From the NCBI GenBank assembly GCA_013368325.1, contig JAACJK010000230.1, positions 239,903 through 303,902 of the forward strand: a stretch of 64,000 nt of DNA. Direction: 5' to 3'. Of the stretch, positions 1 through 11,192 are shown one piece after another. Source of the stretch: Ephemerocybe angulata (taxonomy: Eukaryota; Basidiomycota; Agaricomycetes; Agaricales; Psathyrellaceae). A program made the position numbers and the translations under genes. The notes beneath the pieces were generated by a model. It had not been told where the DNA came from, did no database searches, and worked only from the letters and a program-made list of their open reading frames with translations. Numbering within the stretch: position 1 is the first letter of the stretch; every line of letters starts with the position of its first letter.

Positions 1-129
1 GCAGCTACTCAGTAGGCTCACCGACCGTGCTATAGTTTAATTGCGTAGCTTGGCTCTTGCCTCGGGCTGAGGGAGAGCGCATTCGCTCTGCATTCCTGAT
101 TTAGGTGACGCCGGATCTCCTAAGCGATT

Positions 130-1640
130 GACAGGCCTCCGCACGAGTCTCCGGAACCCACAATGACACGACAAATATTTCCAAGTCCGAACGAGCTGCC
201 ACAGGTCCCCCTTCGATATTCCCACCTCCTTTACAGTCTCTCCCATACCCACCCATTCTGCTTGTCGCCCCTCAGCCAAGTCCTCCACGTTACCCATGCT
301 CCCTTCTTCGTACGTCCTCGTTGCCCAGCGTCTCCCTTCGCTCACCGGACGCCAAGAAATTGAATTTAGGAAATCCTGGCCGGTTCTCCTCTCGCTCAGC
401 GCCCTGGGCATCGCCAAGTCATCCACTCGAATATAGGAGGTCGTCTTAGCAGGAGGGATAGACCATTGTGCCCCAGAGAAGTACGTCTTGTCATGCCCGT
501 TTTCCGGAAACTCCAATATCATGGTTAGGACATTCCTCTCGCAGGTCACGACGCCGCCGCCAAGTCACTCCACACCCTTGGACCGTTTCCCGGACGCTCA
601 AATATCAATTTTCGAACCCAGGACGCTTCGACTATATCCGTGGTGAGCTCTCACTATCATCACCTTCATCCATTAGCTGACCGTCGACAAATGCCCTCCA
701 GAATCTGCCACAACTACGCGCCTTGCAGTACGAAACGTAAGTCTCGATGCATACTTGACATATATATCCCGAATCTGACGCACTTTCTATTGCAGTTCAG
801 TTTCTATATGACTCCCCTGAAGACCAAGGTACGTCCGATTGTTTAGGCCCGTTTCCCGGACGCTGAAATATCGTGTTTCCGACTTTCTCGGGCTTATTCC
901 TCCCTGCACGAGTCCACGAAATTCCATCATGTCGGGCACATTGCCATGCACACCCTTCCATCTCAGCGACACCTGCGTGCGTACTGCACTTGCCGGAAGC
1001 CGAGATATTAAATTTTGACACCTCCATCGCCAGGTAGACGTCCGCCGGCCTCTCACGATGTCGGGAATGGTAAGTTACCCTTTCAATACCAGCCGCGCCT
1101 ACTGTCCTAACGCCTTTCTATTTGTTCCGGTACGGGCAGCACTCGCGTACCCAGGGCCAAGGTACGATCATACTCGCCCCATATGTCCCTCTTTCCGGAA
1201 ACTCATAGATCGTATTTAGACATGTCTCGTGCCCGGCGCAAAGCGCCGGGGCCTCAGGCATGCTCATCCTCACACTGGCCTCCTCTGAAGTCCAAGGTAC
1301 GTCTGATTGTTTAGACCCATTTCCCGGACGCTGAAATATCATGTTTCCGACTTTCTCGGGCTCATTGCCATGCACACCCATCCATCTCAACGACGCCTGT
1401 GTATGTACTGCACTTTCCGGAAGCAGAGATATTAAATTTTGACATCCCCATCGCCAGGTAGACGTCCGCCGGCCTCTCACGTCGCGAATAGTAAGTTGCC
1501 CTTTTGATACAACGGCGGTTACTGTACTGACACCTTTTCTAGCCAGCCGCGTACTTACGACCCTCGCAGAAGCAGTCCCAAGGTACGTTTCCACCCCATT
1601 CTATATCTCCCTCTTGCCGGAAGCTCACAGATTGCATTTA
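130..1640 (+). other. Intron-dense array L1, left copy
   Basis: A run of intron-like segments separated by very short exon-like pieces. Examples with GT..AG ends are 310-369, 481-544, 643-701 and 737-795, all 59-64 nt. Many segments share an internal core TTTCCGGAARC or CCCGGACGCTGAAATATC (near 500, 578, 849, 993, 1188, 1319, 1402 and 1612), so the pieces are internally repeated. No exon carries a reading frame long enough to assign a product. It could be a decayed tandem-repeat gene or a spliced non-coding locus. The strand is inferred from splice-site orientation. Confidence 0.5.
1232..1250. repeat. Short perfect hairpin, 8-bp arms with AAA loop
   Basis: The arms CCCGGCGC and GCGCCGGG flank an AAA loop. 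The same hairpin recurs at 10704-10722. Longer relatives lie at 2297-2325 and 11164-11192. All have the GGCGCAAAGCRCC centre and are followed by similar flanking sequence. Confidence 0.7.
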
Positions 1641-1654
1641 GACCTGCTGGGGGT

Positions 1655-2296
1655 TATGGTTGGCGGGAGGTTCACGGATGAAATTCCCGCGCAAGTGATC
1701 TCCGCTTTCGTCGGACGGCTATTGGAAATTGACATATTCCCCATAGAACTGAGAATTGGAGCCAATTACAGGCGTTTTGTGGGCTGGGTACAGTCATATG
1801 ATGTCTTATACAGCGTTAGGGCACTCCAGATTTCCACATAAAAGACAAAAAGTGGCTTGGGAGCGGTTTTGGAGGGGTAAGGTCATTGATCACAAGGTTT
1901 TTACACTCTAACAGACACATTCCTCCAATTTATATTCTCAGATTTGGTAGAATTGGCCTAACTGTTGTTTAAAACAGTCCCTGAGCTTCTGAAACCCACA
2001 CTTGACCTCGAGAGGCCAGAAAGCGTTGAGGAAGCTTAGATTCGTACCGCGGGAGTTCTTTGAGACTCCGATTCGGAATCTTCCGAAAGGCCCCTAACTT
2101 TCGACTTACCTCCAGGGCCCCTTCTGAACGTCTTTACGACTTTAAATCCAGGTATTGGACTTAATAAGCCTCCGCTAGCTCAGATATACATTTAATTTGG
2201 CCATATCTAAGCATATAAGGCTTGGAGGCCACCGTCATTTTGGCCCCCATCACGCGCATGGGAACAATTTCATCCGTGAACCTCCCGCCAACCATA
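1655..2296. mobile_element. MITE-like non-autonomous DNA transposon, 642 bp
   Basis: Perfect 31-bp terminal inverted repeats occupy 1655-1685 and 2266-2296; each begins TATGGTTGGCGGGAGG. The element is flanked by the direct repeat GGGGGT (1649-1654 and 2297-2302), which fits a 6-bp target-site duplication. The matching position of the right unit (around 11164) has the flanks joined without the element. It therefore probably inserted after, or was lost since, the large duplication. No coding sequence is evident inside, so it is presumably mobilised in trans. The transposon superfamily is not determined. Confidence 0.85.
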
Positions 2297-2302
2297 GGGG
2301 GT

Positions 2303-4560
2303 GCACGGCGCAAAGCACCGTGCCCCCGCACATACTCGTCCTTACGTTGACCGCGCTCGCTCTGCACTCCCCTGGCGTTCTCTGACCTTTCCATGCCAGC
2401 AGTGTGAGAGCCGCTCTCGGGCGATCCGAATTCGGTTTAAGTTTTAAGTTGAACATATCCCGTCATGAGTGATTAATGACGGCACGCGTCAATCGTTGTG
2501 AGCGAGACACTGCGAGACACCACAACGAATATCTCGCACCTATTGCGAAGGCTCGGCTGAGGCCCAGAGCTACGCAAATTGCCCGGATGAGAGGTTGATC
2601 GGTGCGCTCTAAGCCTGATTGGGAACTCCATTGAATTGATTACCTGGCGTACTGTGTTCCGCCTTAGATGAATGACCCATGCTCATCTGCGGAGTCCATT
2701 CTTCGAAACAAATGGCTGGCGTCGCTCATCTGCGTTGAGCATAACCAGGGGTACGCGTGTGCGATACGAGGCCTCCCCTGCATAGCGGTTGGCATAGCTG
2801 AACCCGCAGACCTGACTTAGGGTAAGCTGAGCTTACTCTAAGTCAGCCTAGCCCCCAACCCCCAACCCTAATAGGGGTAGTATATGTTAATTTGTATATG
2901 TTAATTTATAGTTTTGAAATAGATTCAATGACACCGGGACAGCGTGAATTGAGATATCGTCGCCCGGCGTGTGATTCGGATATCCGGGTGACTTTAACAC
3001 AAGAGTTTGCATCCCGCAAGAGCTCCTCACGGTTCTGCACCATTGTTTGTGCCAAACCTGTGGCTCGGTCAGACCTGACAATGTTCAAGGATGGTGCAGC
3101 GCGCAGTCGACGAAAGTAACACCCATCGGTGAGCAACATGATGCGAGTGAGAGAACTCACACTCTGTATTCTCCGACTGGAGAGCATGCTAATACACACC
3201 CATTTGGGTAGACTCAGAGGTACGTACACACGTAGGTTGCACTCCCATGCTATTTCTGGCTTTGCGTACGTGAAGCCCTGAGAGCGGAAAAGAAATCAAA
3301 CAGGTTTCGGTAAGTTCCTGTGCCAAGTCCCAACACGGGCCAAACTCGCGCACCGACATCTCGACCAGGATTTAGATGGGTTAGGTAAATAGACAGTGTA
3401 GACAGTAGGTATTATGCGATGACGTATATCTGGCCCAGAGGAGAAATCTTGGTCAAGATTTAAAGCGAGCAAAACGAGAATCAGAATTAGGCGCCCAAGA
3501 TAAGATAAGCGCTCTCTCGAATTACGCACTTTCAGCTCAGAAGTACCACTCTGGTGTATGCTTTTACAGCTTAATACGTCTTCTATACGACTGTACTGGT
3601 GTAATGGAGAACCCCTGTCACCAAAATCTCAAAATGAACACTTGAAAGGAATCTGACCATTCGGGCACTGCACATACGCAGCTCCTGTGTTCGTATCCCA
3701 CTCCCTTCACGGGGATTCATTCAATGAGTACCAGACTTACGGTAGGATACCCGGCTGCGTAAGATGTGATGGAACTGCCTGCCGCTTGTCGGTACGTACA
3801 CTTGGGGAGCGACGAAATCGCGCATGAAAGATACGGCACTCTTCCACTCGTATTGGTACTCTCGAAGCAAATGAGACTATTTCTGCCACTATACACCATT
3901 TAGATATACACCTGATGGTACTACTTAAATGCAAGGGTATCCTTGCTGCCCATCCCAGCGACCCCACCTAAGCAAAACTGACTGTCACATCGGCGCTGAA
4001 GTGAACGCCGCCTTGTCCTCCCAGTCCCATTCGCTCAGATCTAGCCCATTCAAACAGGTTTCTCTTCGCTACCCAATGACGTACATACGTAAGTTAGTCC
4101 ATCAGGCAGCCAGAATATTCACATGTCTTCAGGGCGATCTTTGTTTGAGTACAGAATCAGCTCCGGACGTGCGATTGCGGCTAGCGTAGACACAGAGTTA
4201 AATCCGTGCAATGGTTAACGTAGCTACCCTTTATATACACATAGAGTACAGACCCTCCATGTATGAGTGAATATTGAGCGCAGTGAAAGGGAAACTCGAC
4301 TGGAGCTTCGTTGAGCGCAAGACCACCGAGTCCATCCTCCTCGTACCATCGCACGCGAAAGAACTCGATTACCATACTTCAAATTCAGGTACCCGGTCGC
4401 AGGCAGTACACAGCCCATCACCCCATCTTTCTCCCACTGTCTGGGTTGCCTAGCACTTTTACCGAGATTGCGAGCCAAGGGAGGACGAAGCTCGAGACGC
4501 GGAATGCACGGAGACACGAAATAACGATATGGCCAAGCAAATTGGCATGTCTATTCAACG
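2303..4560. other. Non-coding stretch of left unit
   Basis: No gene is recognised. Only short, unconvincing frames occur on both strands, and the stretch is duplicated at about 11165-13430. It holds the hairpin around 2297-2325, the 35-nt palindrome at 2812-2846 and scattered GTACGT-type donor-like sites. The two copies differ by many small indels that do not preserve any long frame. Confidence 0.5.
2812..2846. repeat. 35-nt palindrome, left copy
   Basis: Arms of 17 nt around a single central base, reading CTGACTTAGGGTAAGCT then its complement, with one mismatch. The right-unit copy at 11679-11713 is perfect. Confidence 0.8.
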
Positions 4561-7120
4561 TAGGTACGTACGGTAATTACATGGAATGGAGCTGGCCGGA
4601 GATCTACGGAACTCCAAGATGTGGGCGAAGGCGAGGGAAAAATGGATAAAAGGTGAGCGGACTCACCGAGTTTCGACATCCCTCCATTCCCCTCTCTCCC
4701 CTCTTCTGCTTTCATCCTCATGCTCAGTCCCCCATCTCCATTTACATTACATACGCTACTCTTCGCTTTACTCGATTCCATCCCCTTTTTGGTCGCCTCT
4801 CTGGTGCTGATCGCTGTGCAGACCACGACGACGACCGAGCTCGTCGTCGCGTTCGTCTCGATTGATGACATCCTCGGCACCTTTGGCTCACCGTTTAAAT
4901 TCCTTCCCAGCTGCCACGTCCCACTGTCTCTTATCGAACACGGCAAGTCCTATATTTCTTTCTTGCCCATCGAAGTCACTGACTTGACCTTCAGTGCCAG
5001 GCATTTGGAACAGGAAACCCTGAGGACAGTGAGTATGGTTACACTTCCACACGACCAGCCCGCACTTACCATGTCCATTTAGACTTGTCGGCGACCACGA
5101 CATCGACGTCGATGGCGGGAATTCGTCTTCGTCGGAAGGCTGGGACGCCTTTTGATATTCTCAGCGATGACACCGAGTGAGGTGGCTATGGAATGGTGAG
5201 TAAATATCCTTGGACGGTTTTGACCTCGTGCTCACCTTCTCCAACGACGACAGCGACGACAAGTGTCCGTTGTCGTCGATGCGAAGACCCCTCCGCAGCA
5301 CATCCTCGCTGTCCCGTCACACCCGCCGTCGCATCTCAACGTCGCCGCGGAGCGTCTCGACCACGTTTCGCAACGTGTAGGGAAATTCAGCCATCCCAGG
5401 TTGTGAGGAAGGCCCGAGTAGTCAGGTATGCCGTCCTGATTGTCGATTTGGACGTGCGCTCACTACGCTTGTCGTCGTCGCAGGCCGGTGGTCGTGTCCA
5501 TCTTTCGGGTGCTGCGCATGCTGCCCAACGGTGAGTGGGTCATCAAAGAATGCGCGTACTTTGCTTACCTCTCGTCGTCGTTGTCGACATGTCCAGCTCG
5601 TGTGCGCCTTGAGTGAGCACTTGGCACACGCGCCCCATTTCCACCTCTCTCGACGCCGTCGAACCCAGAGGTACGTCGTCGTAATTGTCGATTTTGACGC
5701 GTACTCACGATCCGGTCGTCGTCGTAGGTTGGCGGTTGGCATTGACCTCGGGGTGCGGCCATCGCATTTTCCGGCGCGTACTCGCGCTTCTATCGTCGTG
5801 GTAGGTGGGTGGTCGTCTGCTTCGGGTGCCAACAGTGAGTAGTTCGTCAATGAATGCGTGTGCTCAGCTTACCTTTCTCCATCGTCGCGCCCAGCTTCGC
5901 CGATCCCAGTCCCAGACGCGTCCGAAAACGCGTTGCCCAATGCGCACGCCAGTCAAGATCTTCGTCCTCGGATGTCTGAGGAAAGTCCGAGCAGTCAGGT
6001 AAGCCGTCGTAATCGTCAATTTTGATACATGTACTTACATACACTGTCCTGTCGTAGGTGGGTGGTCGGCGCGTGATCACGGCCCTGTAGTCGTCGTAGG
6101 TGGCCGGTCGGTCCTATCCTCGGACTCGGGGTCTATGATTCGGCTGCTGGAATGCGTGGTGAGTGGATTTTCAATTAATGGGCTCGCGTTGCTTACCCGT
6201 TTGTCGATTTTCGGCCAGCCCGTACCACACTCGCTCGACGTGGTCATCCACACCATCGCCGGCCATGGGGTTTGTCTTGGTGGTCGTCTTGAAGCCCCGG
6301 AATTCGGGATATCAGAGCGGGAGTGACTAGTGAGTGCTGGAACAATGGTAAGTCGCTTGGTTGCTGCATAAGTATGGGAGGTGTACTCACTCTGACTTGC
6401 AGGCTCGGCGGATTTCCTTGCCCATCGATGTCAACGCACGGAGCTAGCAGTACTTGGCTGACTGTACGATCACGCCGGTGAAGTCTTGACCACGTCGTAA
6501 ATCGATCTGGTGAAAGGTCAGTCACTCGCTTGAGTCCTATTCGAGGTGTACTGACGTTCTCCCTTGCAGATGACGGCCAGTTCTTCGCGCTCTCTTCTCA
6601 GAGTCCTCCAACACCCCGTAACCCGTCTGACCAAAGGTAAGCGACTCGTGCGATGCATATGCGGGGTATACTCATTCGCTCATAGATGTATTTTCATCCA
6701 TCCATTCCCACTCTCGTCTCTGCGCGATTCGGGACCTTACCCCTCGTCGTCGTCGTGCCCGAGTGCTCGGTTTGAGATTGGTGCACTCCCAGACGACTGG
6801 GGAGTGTAGCTGCGCGCATTTTTTGGCGCAGAACACGCCCCCGTTCGAGCCGTGCCTGTTTCAAGGTCAGTCCAGTCCCTAAGTTCCGAGGGTCTGCTCA
6901 ACTCACCTCACCGACCCTCTGCAGCCCGTACATCGCCATCCACCGTCGTCGTTGTGGCGATAACGCTAGTCGAGAGTCGGATGCGTGGCTGAGCACGGCT
7001 GCCCCGTTTCGCAGTGAGCAAGCCGTGCAGCGGATGCGCGAGTCGAGCGGAATGGCAGGAAAGAAGCGTCGAGGGTCGGGGAGAGAGGGTCGGCCGAGGG
7101 TAAGAGTCGGTAGCATTTGA
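4560..7120 (+). other. Intron-dense array L2, left copy
   Basis: Eleven well-formed introns of 49-66 nt can be marked in under 1.8 kb: 5196-5253, 5426-5483, 5531-5596, 5671-5727, 5835-5894, 5999-6057, 6159-6218, 6348-6402, 6517-6569, 6637-6685 and 6866-6924. They have GT..AG ends and CTTAC, CTCAC or CTGAC branch sites. Introns 5426, 5671 and 5999 are homologous to each other, as are 5531 and 5835, and adjoining exon ends are also similar, so the array grew by tandem exon-intron duplication. The exon 6403-6516 has stops in all three frames. A peptide-like stretch with VPHSLDVVIHTIAGHGVCLG ends at 6326. No product is recognised. Confidence 0.55.
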
Positions 7121-7369
7121 TGTATCGCGTCGGCGCGTCTGTTTGTATATGGCTGTGATCAAGATGGATTCGGGAGACGTGTCTCGCTACGAAAACTTGT
7201 ACTGTACTAGGCGTAACATCGAAAGAAAGGGCTCGGCACTAAAAGGGGCAAGGGCCATAGATTCAAACAGAGCACAACAGAGCCGCCGGCGGATCAGCTG
7301 TGCTCGCTGCCAGCGTCTCCTCGTCCGATAATTGTACGCGCGCCCTTCGTTGGCCAGCCCAACTCGAAG

Positions 7370-8996
7370 ATGCGGGCCAAATCCCTACTCTCCTTAACGA
7401 CTCTCCCTTTTCGCAATGGATACGCCTTCGCCGTGCTCGTCGCCATCGTCTTCATGCAGGCCGGGTTTCACTCAGGGCGGCGTGACAAGAGGGAGCTTCT
7501 GCTCGTAACACCCGAGATCCAAGAAGCCCTGAAGCAGCCGCTTCAGGCGCTGGGCGGCGCACGCGGGCGAGGCGTCGTGGAAGAACACCCCATCCCCAAG
7601 TTGATGGAGCAGGCGGAGGAGCGCTACCGGAAGAAGCTTGCACGGCAGTCCAAGACATTCAAGAGCGCGGTCGCCGAGTACAAGAGGAGATACCGCCGCC
7701 CGCCGCCGAAGGGCTTCTATGAATGGTGGACGTTCGCGCAGAAGCACGGGGTGAAGATGGTGGATGAATACGACGGCTTGGTGAGCGATTTGGACCCGTT
7801 CTGGAGCCTTAGTGGGGCTGAGCTGAGGCGCAGGGCCGAGCAGGTGCGTTTTTGTGATGGATTTATCTGTTTTTGGCTGACCTGCTGTAGGCTGCCGAGT
7901 TTCCTAGTGTGGACCTTGTGAGGGTGCGGGACGGAAAGGCAGAGTCGGTGAATCTGAACGGGCAAGGCGTCAGTGGGCGCGCCGAGGGTTTCCGCTTGAT
8001 GCTCGAGCGGTTCCAGGCCAAGGTCTGTCGCTGACATGCATCGAATCCTCCGTCTACTGACATTGTTGACAGCTTCCTTCTCTCGACTTCCCTATCAATG
8101 TCAAGTCCGAGAACCGGGTGCTGGTACCCTGGGAGCACATCACGTACCCTAACATGACCGTCCAAGACTCGTCGAAGGGCCTCTCGTCAGTGCTGCACGA
8201 GCCCTTCCGCCCAGATTGGGCAGGGCAGGGCACGACATGGGACAAATGGCGACGCACCTGTCACCCAGACTCAGCCGCACGGCGCATCTTCTCCTCCCTG
8301 CGTAGTGCATTCCGCCTCCAAAACGTCAACTACTTCGAAAGCGACGGCTCACCCGGGGACGACTTCGCCTTCACGCCAACACCCGCGTCGGACCTCAACT
8401 TCTGCGACCACCCCGAGGCGCACACCGAGCAGGGCCATTTCTACACCGACTTCCGCCCCATCCCCGTGCTGTACCCCATATTCAGCCCGGCCAAGGCACA
8501 GGGGTTCCTCGACATCCGGATTCCCAGCCACTACTACTTCGGGAACACCCCGCGGTATACGTACGGATACGACTCTGTGAACCTGGAGATGAGGGGCATC
8601 GACTCGGCGGAGGTGCCATGGGAGCAGAAGGCGGACAAGGTGTTTTGGAGGGGCGCGTCTACGGGCGGGGGAAACCACCCCCAAGGCTTCGCATCCCATT
8701 TCCATCGACACCGCTTCCTCCAGATGACCTCTGACACATCCGACCGTATCAACAGGACAGTGACGTTTGCCGATCCCCCCGACTCGAACCACTACGTTGC
8801 GGCGAGCGTCCCCGTGGCGAAGCTGAACGAGGAGGTTATGGACACGGCGTTCACCAAGGCCGTGTCTGCAGACAGCTACCCTGGAGGCGAGAGCGAGCTG
8901 AAGAGCCTGCACAGGTTCGCAGACGCGGTGCCCCTCGGGCGCCACTGGGCGTATAAGTATCGAGCCTTGGTGAGTCGGGCGACGCGCTGTGGCTGA
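7370..8996 (+). pseudogene. GT90 (CAP10-type) glycosyltransferase, broken copy
   Basis: This copy reads as exons 7370-7843, 7891-8022 and 8073-8996. It is nearly identical to the intact gene at 16142-18297, including the N-terminal hydrophobic segment and most of the GT90 domain. Relative to that gene it has lost 110 bp (equivalent to 17733-17842). This shifts the frame right after HWAYKY and gives a stop at 8994-8996. The last two exons, which hold the end of the catalytic domain, are missing, because homology ends just past the following donor site. A shortened protein could still be made, but it would lack the C-terminal part of the family domain. I call it a pseudogene on that ground. Confidence 0.8.
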
Positions 8997-9454
8997 CGGA
9001 CGGCAGGGAAGGGGGACGACATGCTGACGGTAGGAAAGAACCTCCACGGTATATATACTCCAAGGTGCGGGTCTTGTTTGCATGTTACGTTCTGTTGAAT
9101 ATCCTTGGCTGCTGACGGACTCGGACGTGTTGCGGACGTGTCCAAGCGAACTGTTCCGCGAGGGCTGTGTTTCATCCTCGGACCCACCTACGCGGCATCG
9201 GTAGTATTCGACATACCGTCTCTTAATGTCTTTAGGTCGAGTTCTAATATACTGGTTGCTGGTCGAGCACACACTGTAACATTGCGCTGCCCTTCAATCT
9301 CCCTTCAGAATGACTAGTTTCTGAGCAAAGTAAGAGGGGAGTTGAGGGTATATTCCGGCGGTATCAGATACTGACAGCAGGACTTGTTCGTAACGGTCAT
9401 TGTATCTCGCTAAATTATAACGTCAAGCTCATCCATCGCAATCCTCCTGGCCGC
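8997..9454. other. Spacer between the duplicated units
   Basis: This joins the truncated GT90 copy to the start of the right unit. It holds only short unconvincing frames; nothing else is recognised. Confidence 0.5.
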
Positions 9455-9605
9455 TACTGTGTAGGCTCACTGAACGCACCACCCGTATAATATTGAATGT
9501 ACACTGTCCATGAATCATCGCCATAAATCGATGTTTGCATGAAGCTGGGAGGAGAATGTAGTCGCCCCAAATTCCAGACTACGCCGGATCTCCCAAGCGA
9601 TTGAC

Positions 9606-11160
9606 AGGCCTCCGCACGAGTCTCCGGAGCCCACAATGACACGACAAATATTCCAAGTCCGCAACGAGCTGCCACAGGTCCCCTTCGATATTCCCACCTC
9701 CTTTACAGTCTCTCCCATTCCCCCCATTCTGCTTGTCGCCCCTCAGCCAAGTCCTCCATGTTACCCATGCTCCCTTCTTCATACGTCCTCGTTGCCCACC
9801 GTCTCCTTTCGCTCACCGGACGCCAAGAAATTGAATATAGGAAATCCTGGCCAGTTCTCCTCTCGCTCAGCGCCCTGAGCTTCGACAAACTTCCTCATCA
9901 GGCACGCGAATATAGGAGGTCGTCTTAGCAGGAGGGATAGACCATTGTGGCCCAGAGAAGTACGTCTTGTCATGCCCGTTTTCCGGAAACTCCAATATCA
10001 TGGTTAGGACATTCCTCTCGCAGGTCACGACGCCGCCGCCAAGTCACTCCACACCCTTGGACCGTTTCCCGGACGCTCAAATATCAATTTTCGAACCCAG
10101 GACGCTTCGACTATATCCGTGGTGAGCTCTCACTATCATCACCCTCATCCAAACTGACCTTCGACAAATCCCCTCCAGAATCTGCCACAACTACGCGCTA
10201 CGAAACGTAAGTCTCGATGCATACGTGACATCTATATCCCGAATCTGACGCACTTTCTATTTCAGTTCAGTTTCTATATGACTCCCCTGAAGACCAAGGT
10301 AAGTCCGATTGTTTAGACCCGTTTCCCGGACGCTGAAAAATCGAGTTTCCGACTTTCTTGGGCTCAAGGTACCTCCCCGCACGAGGCTCCGAAATTCTGC
10401 CCCTTGGCCTCATCTTCATACACACCCCAGCCTCTGGAAATGCGCCGACGTACGTACCCTGTTTTCCGGAAGCTGATATATCCAATTTTGACATCCCTGT
10501 CACCAGGTAGACGTCCGCCGCCCTCTCATGTCAGGAATAGTAAGTTACCCTTTTGATGCCAACCGCGCTTACTGTCCTGACATCTCTTCTAATTTTTTTC
10601 GGCACGGACAAGCCCCGCGGAAGCAGTGCCAAGGTACGTTCACACTCGCCCCATATGTCCCTCTTTCCGGAAGCTCATAGATTGTGTTTAGAGATGTCTC
10701 GTGCCCGGCGCAAAGCGCCGGGGCGTCAGGCATGCTCATCCTCACGCTGGCCTCCTCTGGAGACCAAGGTACGTCTGATTGTTTAGACCTGTTTCCCGGA
10801 CGCTGAAATATCGTGTTTCCGACTTTCTCGGGCTCATTCCTCCCAGCACGGATCCACGAAATTCCGTCATTTCGGGCCCATTGCCATACACACCCATCCA
10901 CCCCGGCGACGCCTGTGTACGTACTGCACTTTCGGAAGCCCAGATTTTTCATTTTGACATCTCCATCGCCAGGTAGACGTCCGCCGGCCTCTCACGTCGC
11001 GAATAGTAAGTTACCCTTTTGATACAGCGGCGGTTACTGTACTGACACCTTTTCTAGCCAGCCGCGTACTTACGACCCTCGCAGAAGCAGTCCCAAGGTA
11101 TGTTTACACCCCATTTTATATCTCCCTCTTGCCGGAAGCTCACAGATTGGATTTAGACCT
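9606..11160 (+). other. Intron-dense array L1, right copy
   Basis: Counterpart of 130-1640, with the same TTTCCGGAARC-core segments and short exon-like pieces. One example reads GTACGTACC, then the core, then a gap, then TTTTGACATCC and CAG, near 10450-10507. Local order differs slightly from the left copy, with one module expanded and others shortened. This suggests continuing internal rearrangement. No product can be assigned. Confidence 0.45.
10704..10722. repeat. Short perfect hairpin, right-unit copy
   Basis: Same 8-bp arms and AAA loop as at 1232-1250. Confidence 0.7.
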
Positions 11161-11163
11161 GCT

Positions 11164-11192
11164 GGGGGCTCGGCGCAAAGCGCCGAGCCCCC
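11164..11192. repeat. Perfect 13-bp-arm hairpin at the empty insertion site
   Basis: The arms GGGGGCTCGGCGC and GCGCCGAGCCCCC enclose an AAA loop. In the left unit the equivalent stem is interrupted by the 642-bp element, so the transposon entered the base of this stem. Confidence 0.8.

Larger units (their letters stand above)
1..8996. repeat. Left unit of large tandem segmental duplication
   Basis: Nearly the whole interval recurs at 9455-17862 in the same order and orientation. The offset is about 9.47 kb at the left end, 8.88 kb in the middle and 8.77 kb at the GT90 gene. Most of the drop is explained by the 642-bp element present only here (1655-2296); the rest is small deletions in the right unit. 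The unit contains array L1, palindromes, array L2 and a GT90 gene. This left copy starts before the window and ends inside the GT90 gene, where homology stops shortly after the donor site that follows exon 3. The copies are highly similar but carry many indels, so they are not a simple assembly duplicate. Confidence 0.9.

Noticed and set aside
3655..3715. Possible tRNA T-arm (GTTCGTATCCC) in both duplicated units
   Set aside because: The stem does not pair and no cloverleaf is possible.
8349..9272. 307-codon minus-strand open frame
   Set aside because: It is antisense to the GT90 copy, its composition follows GC-rich codon positions of the real gene, and it contains no domain.
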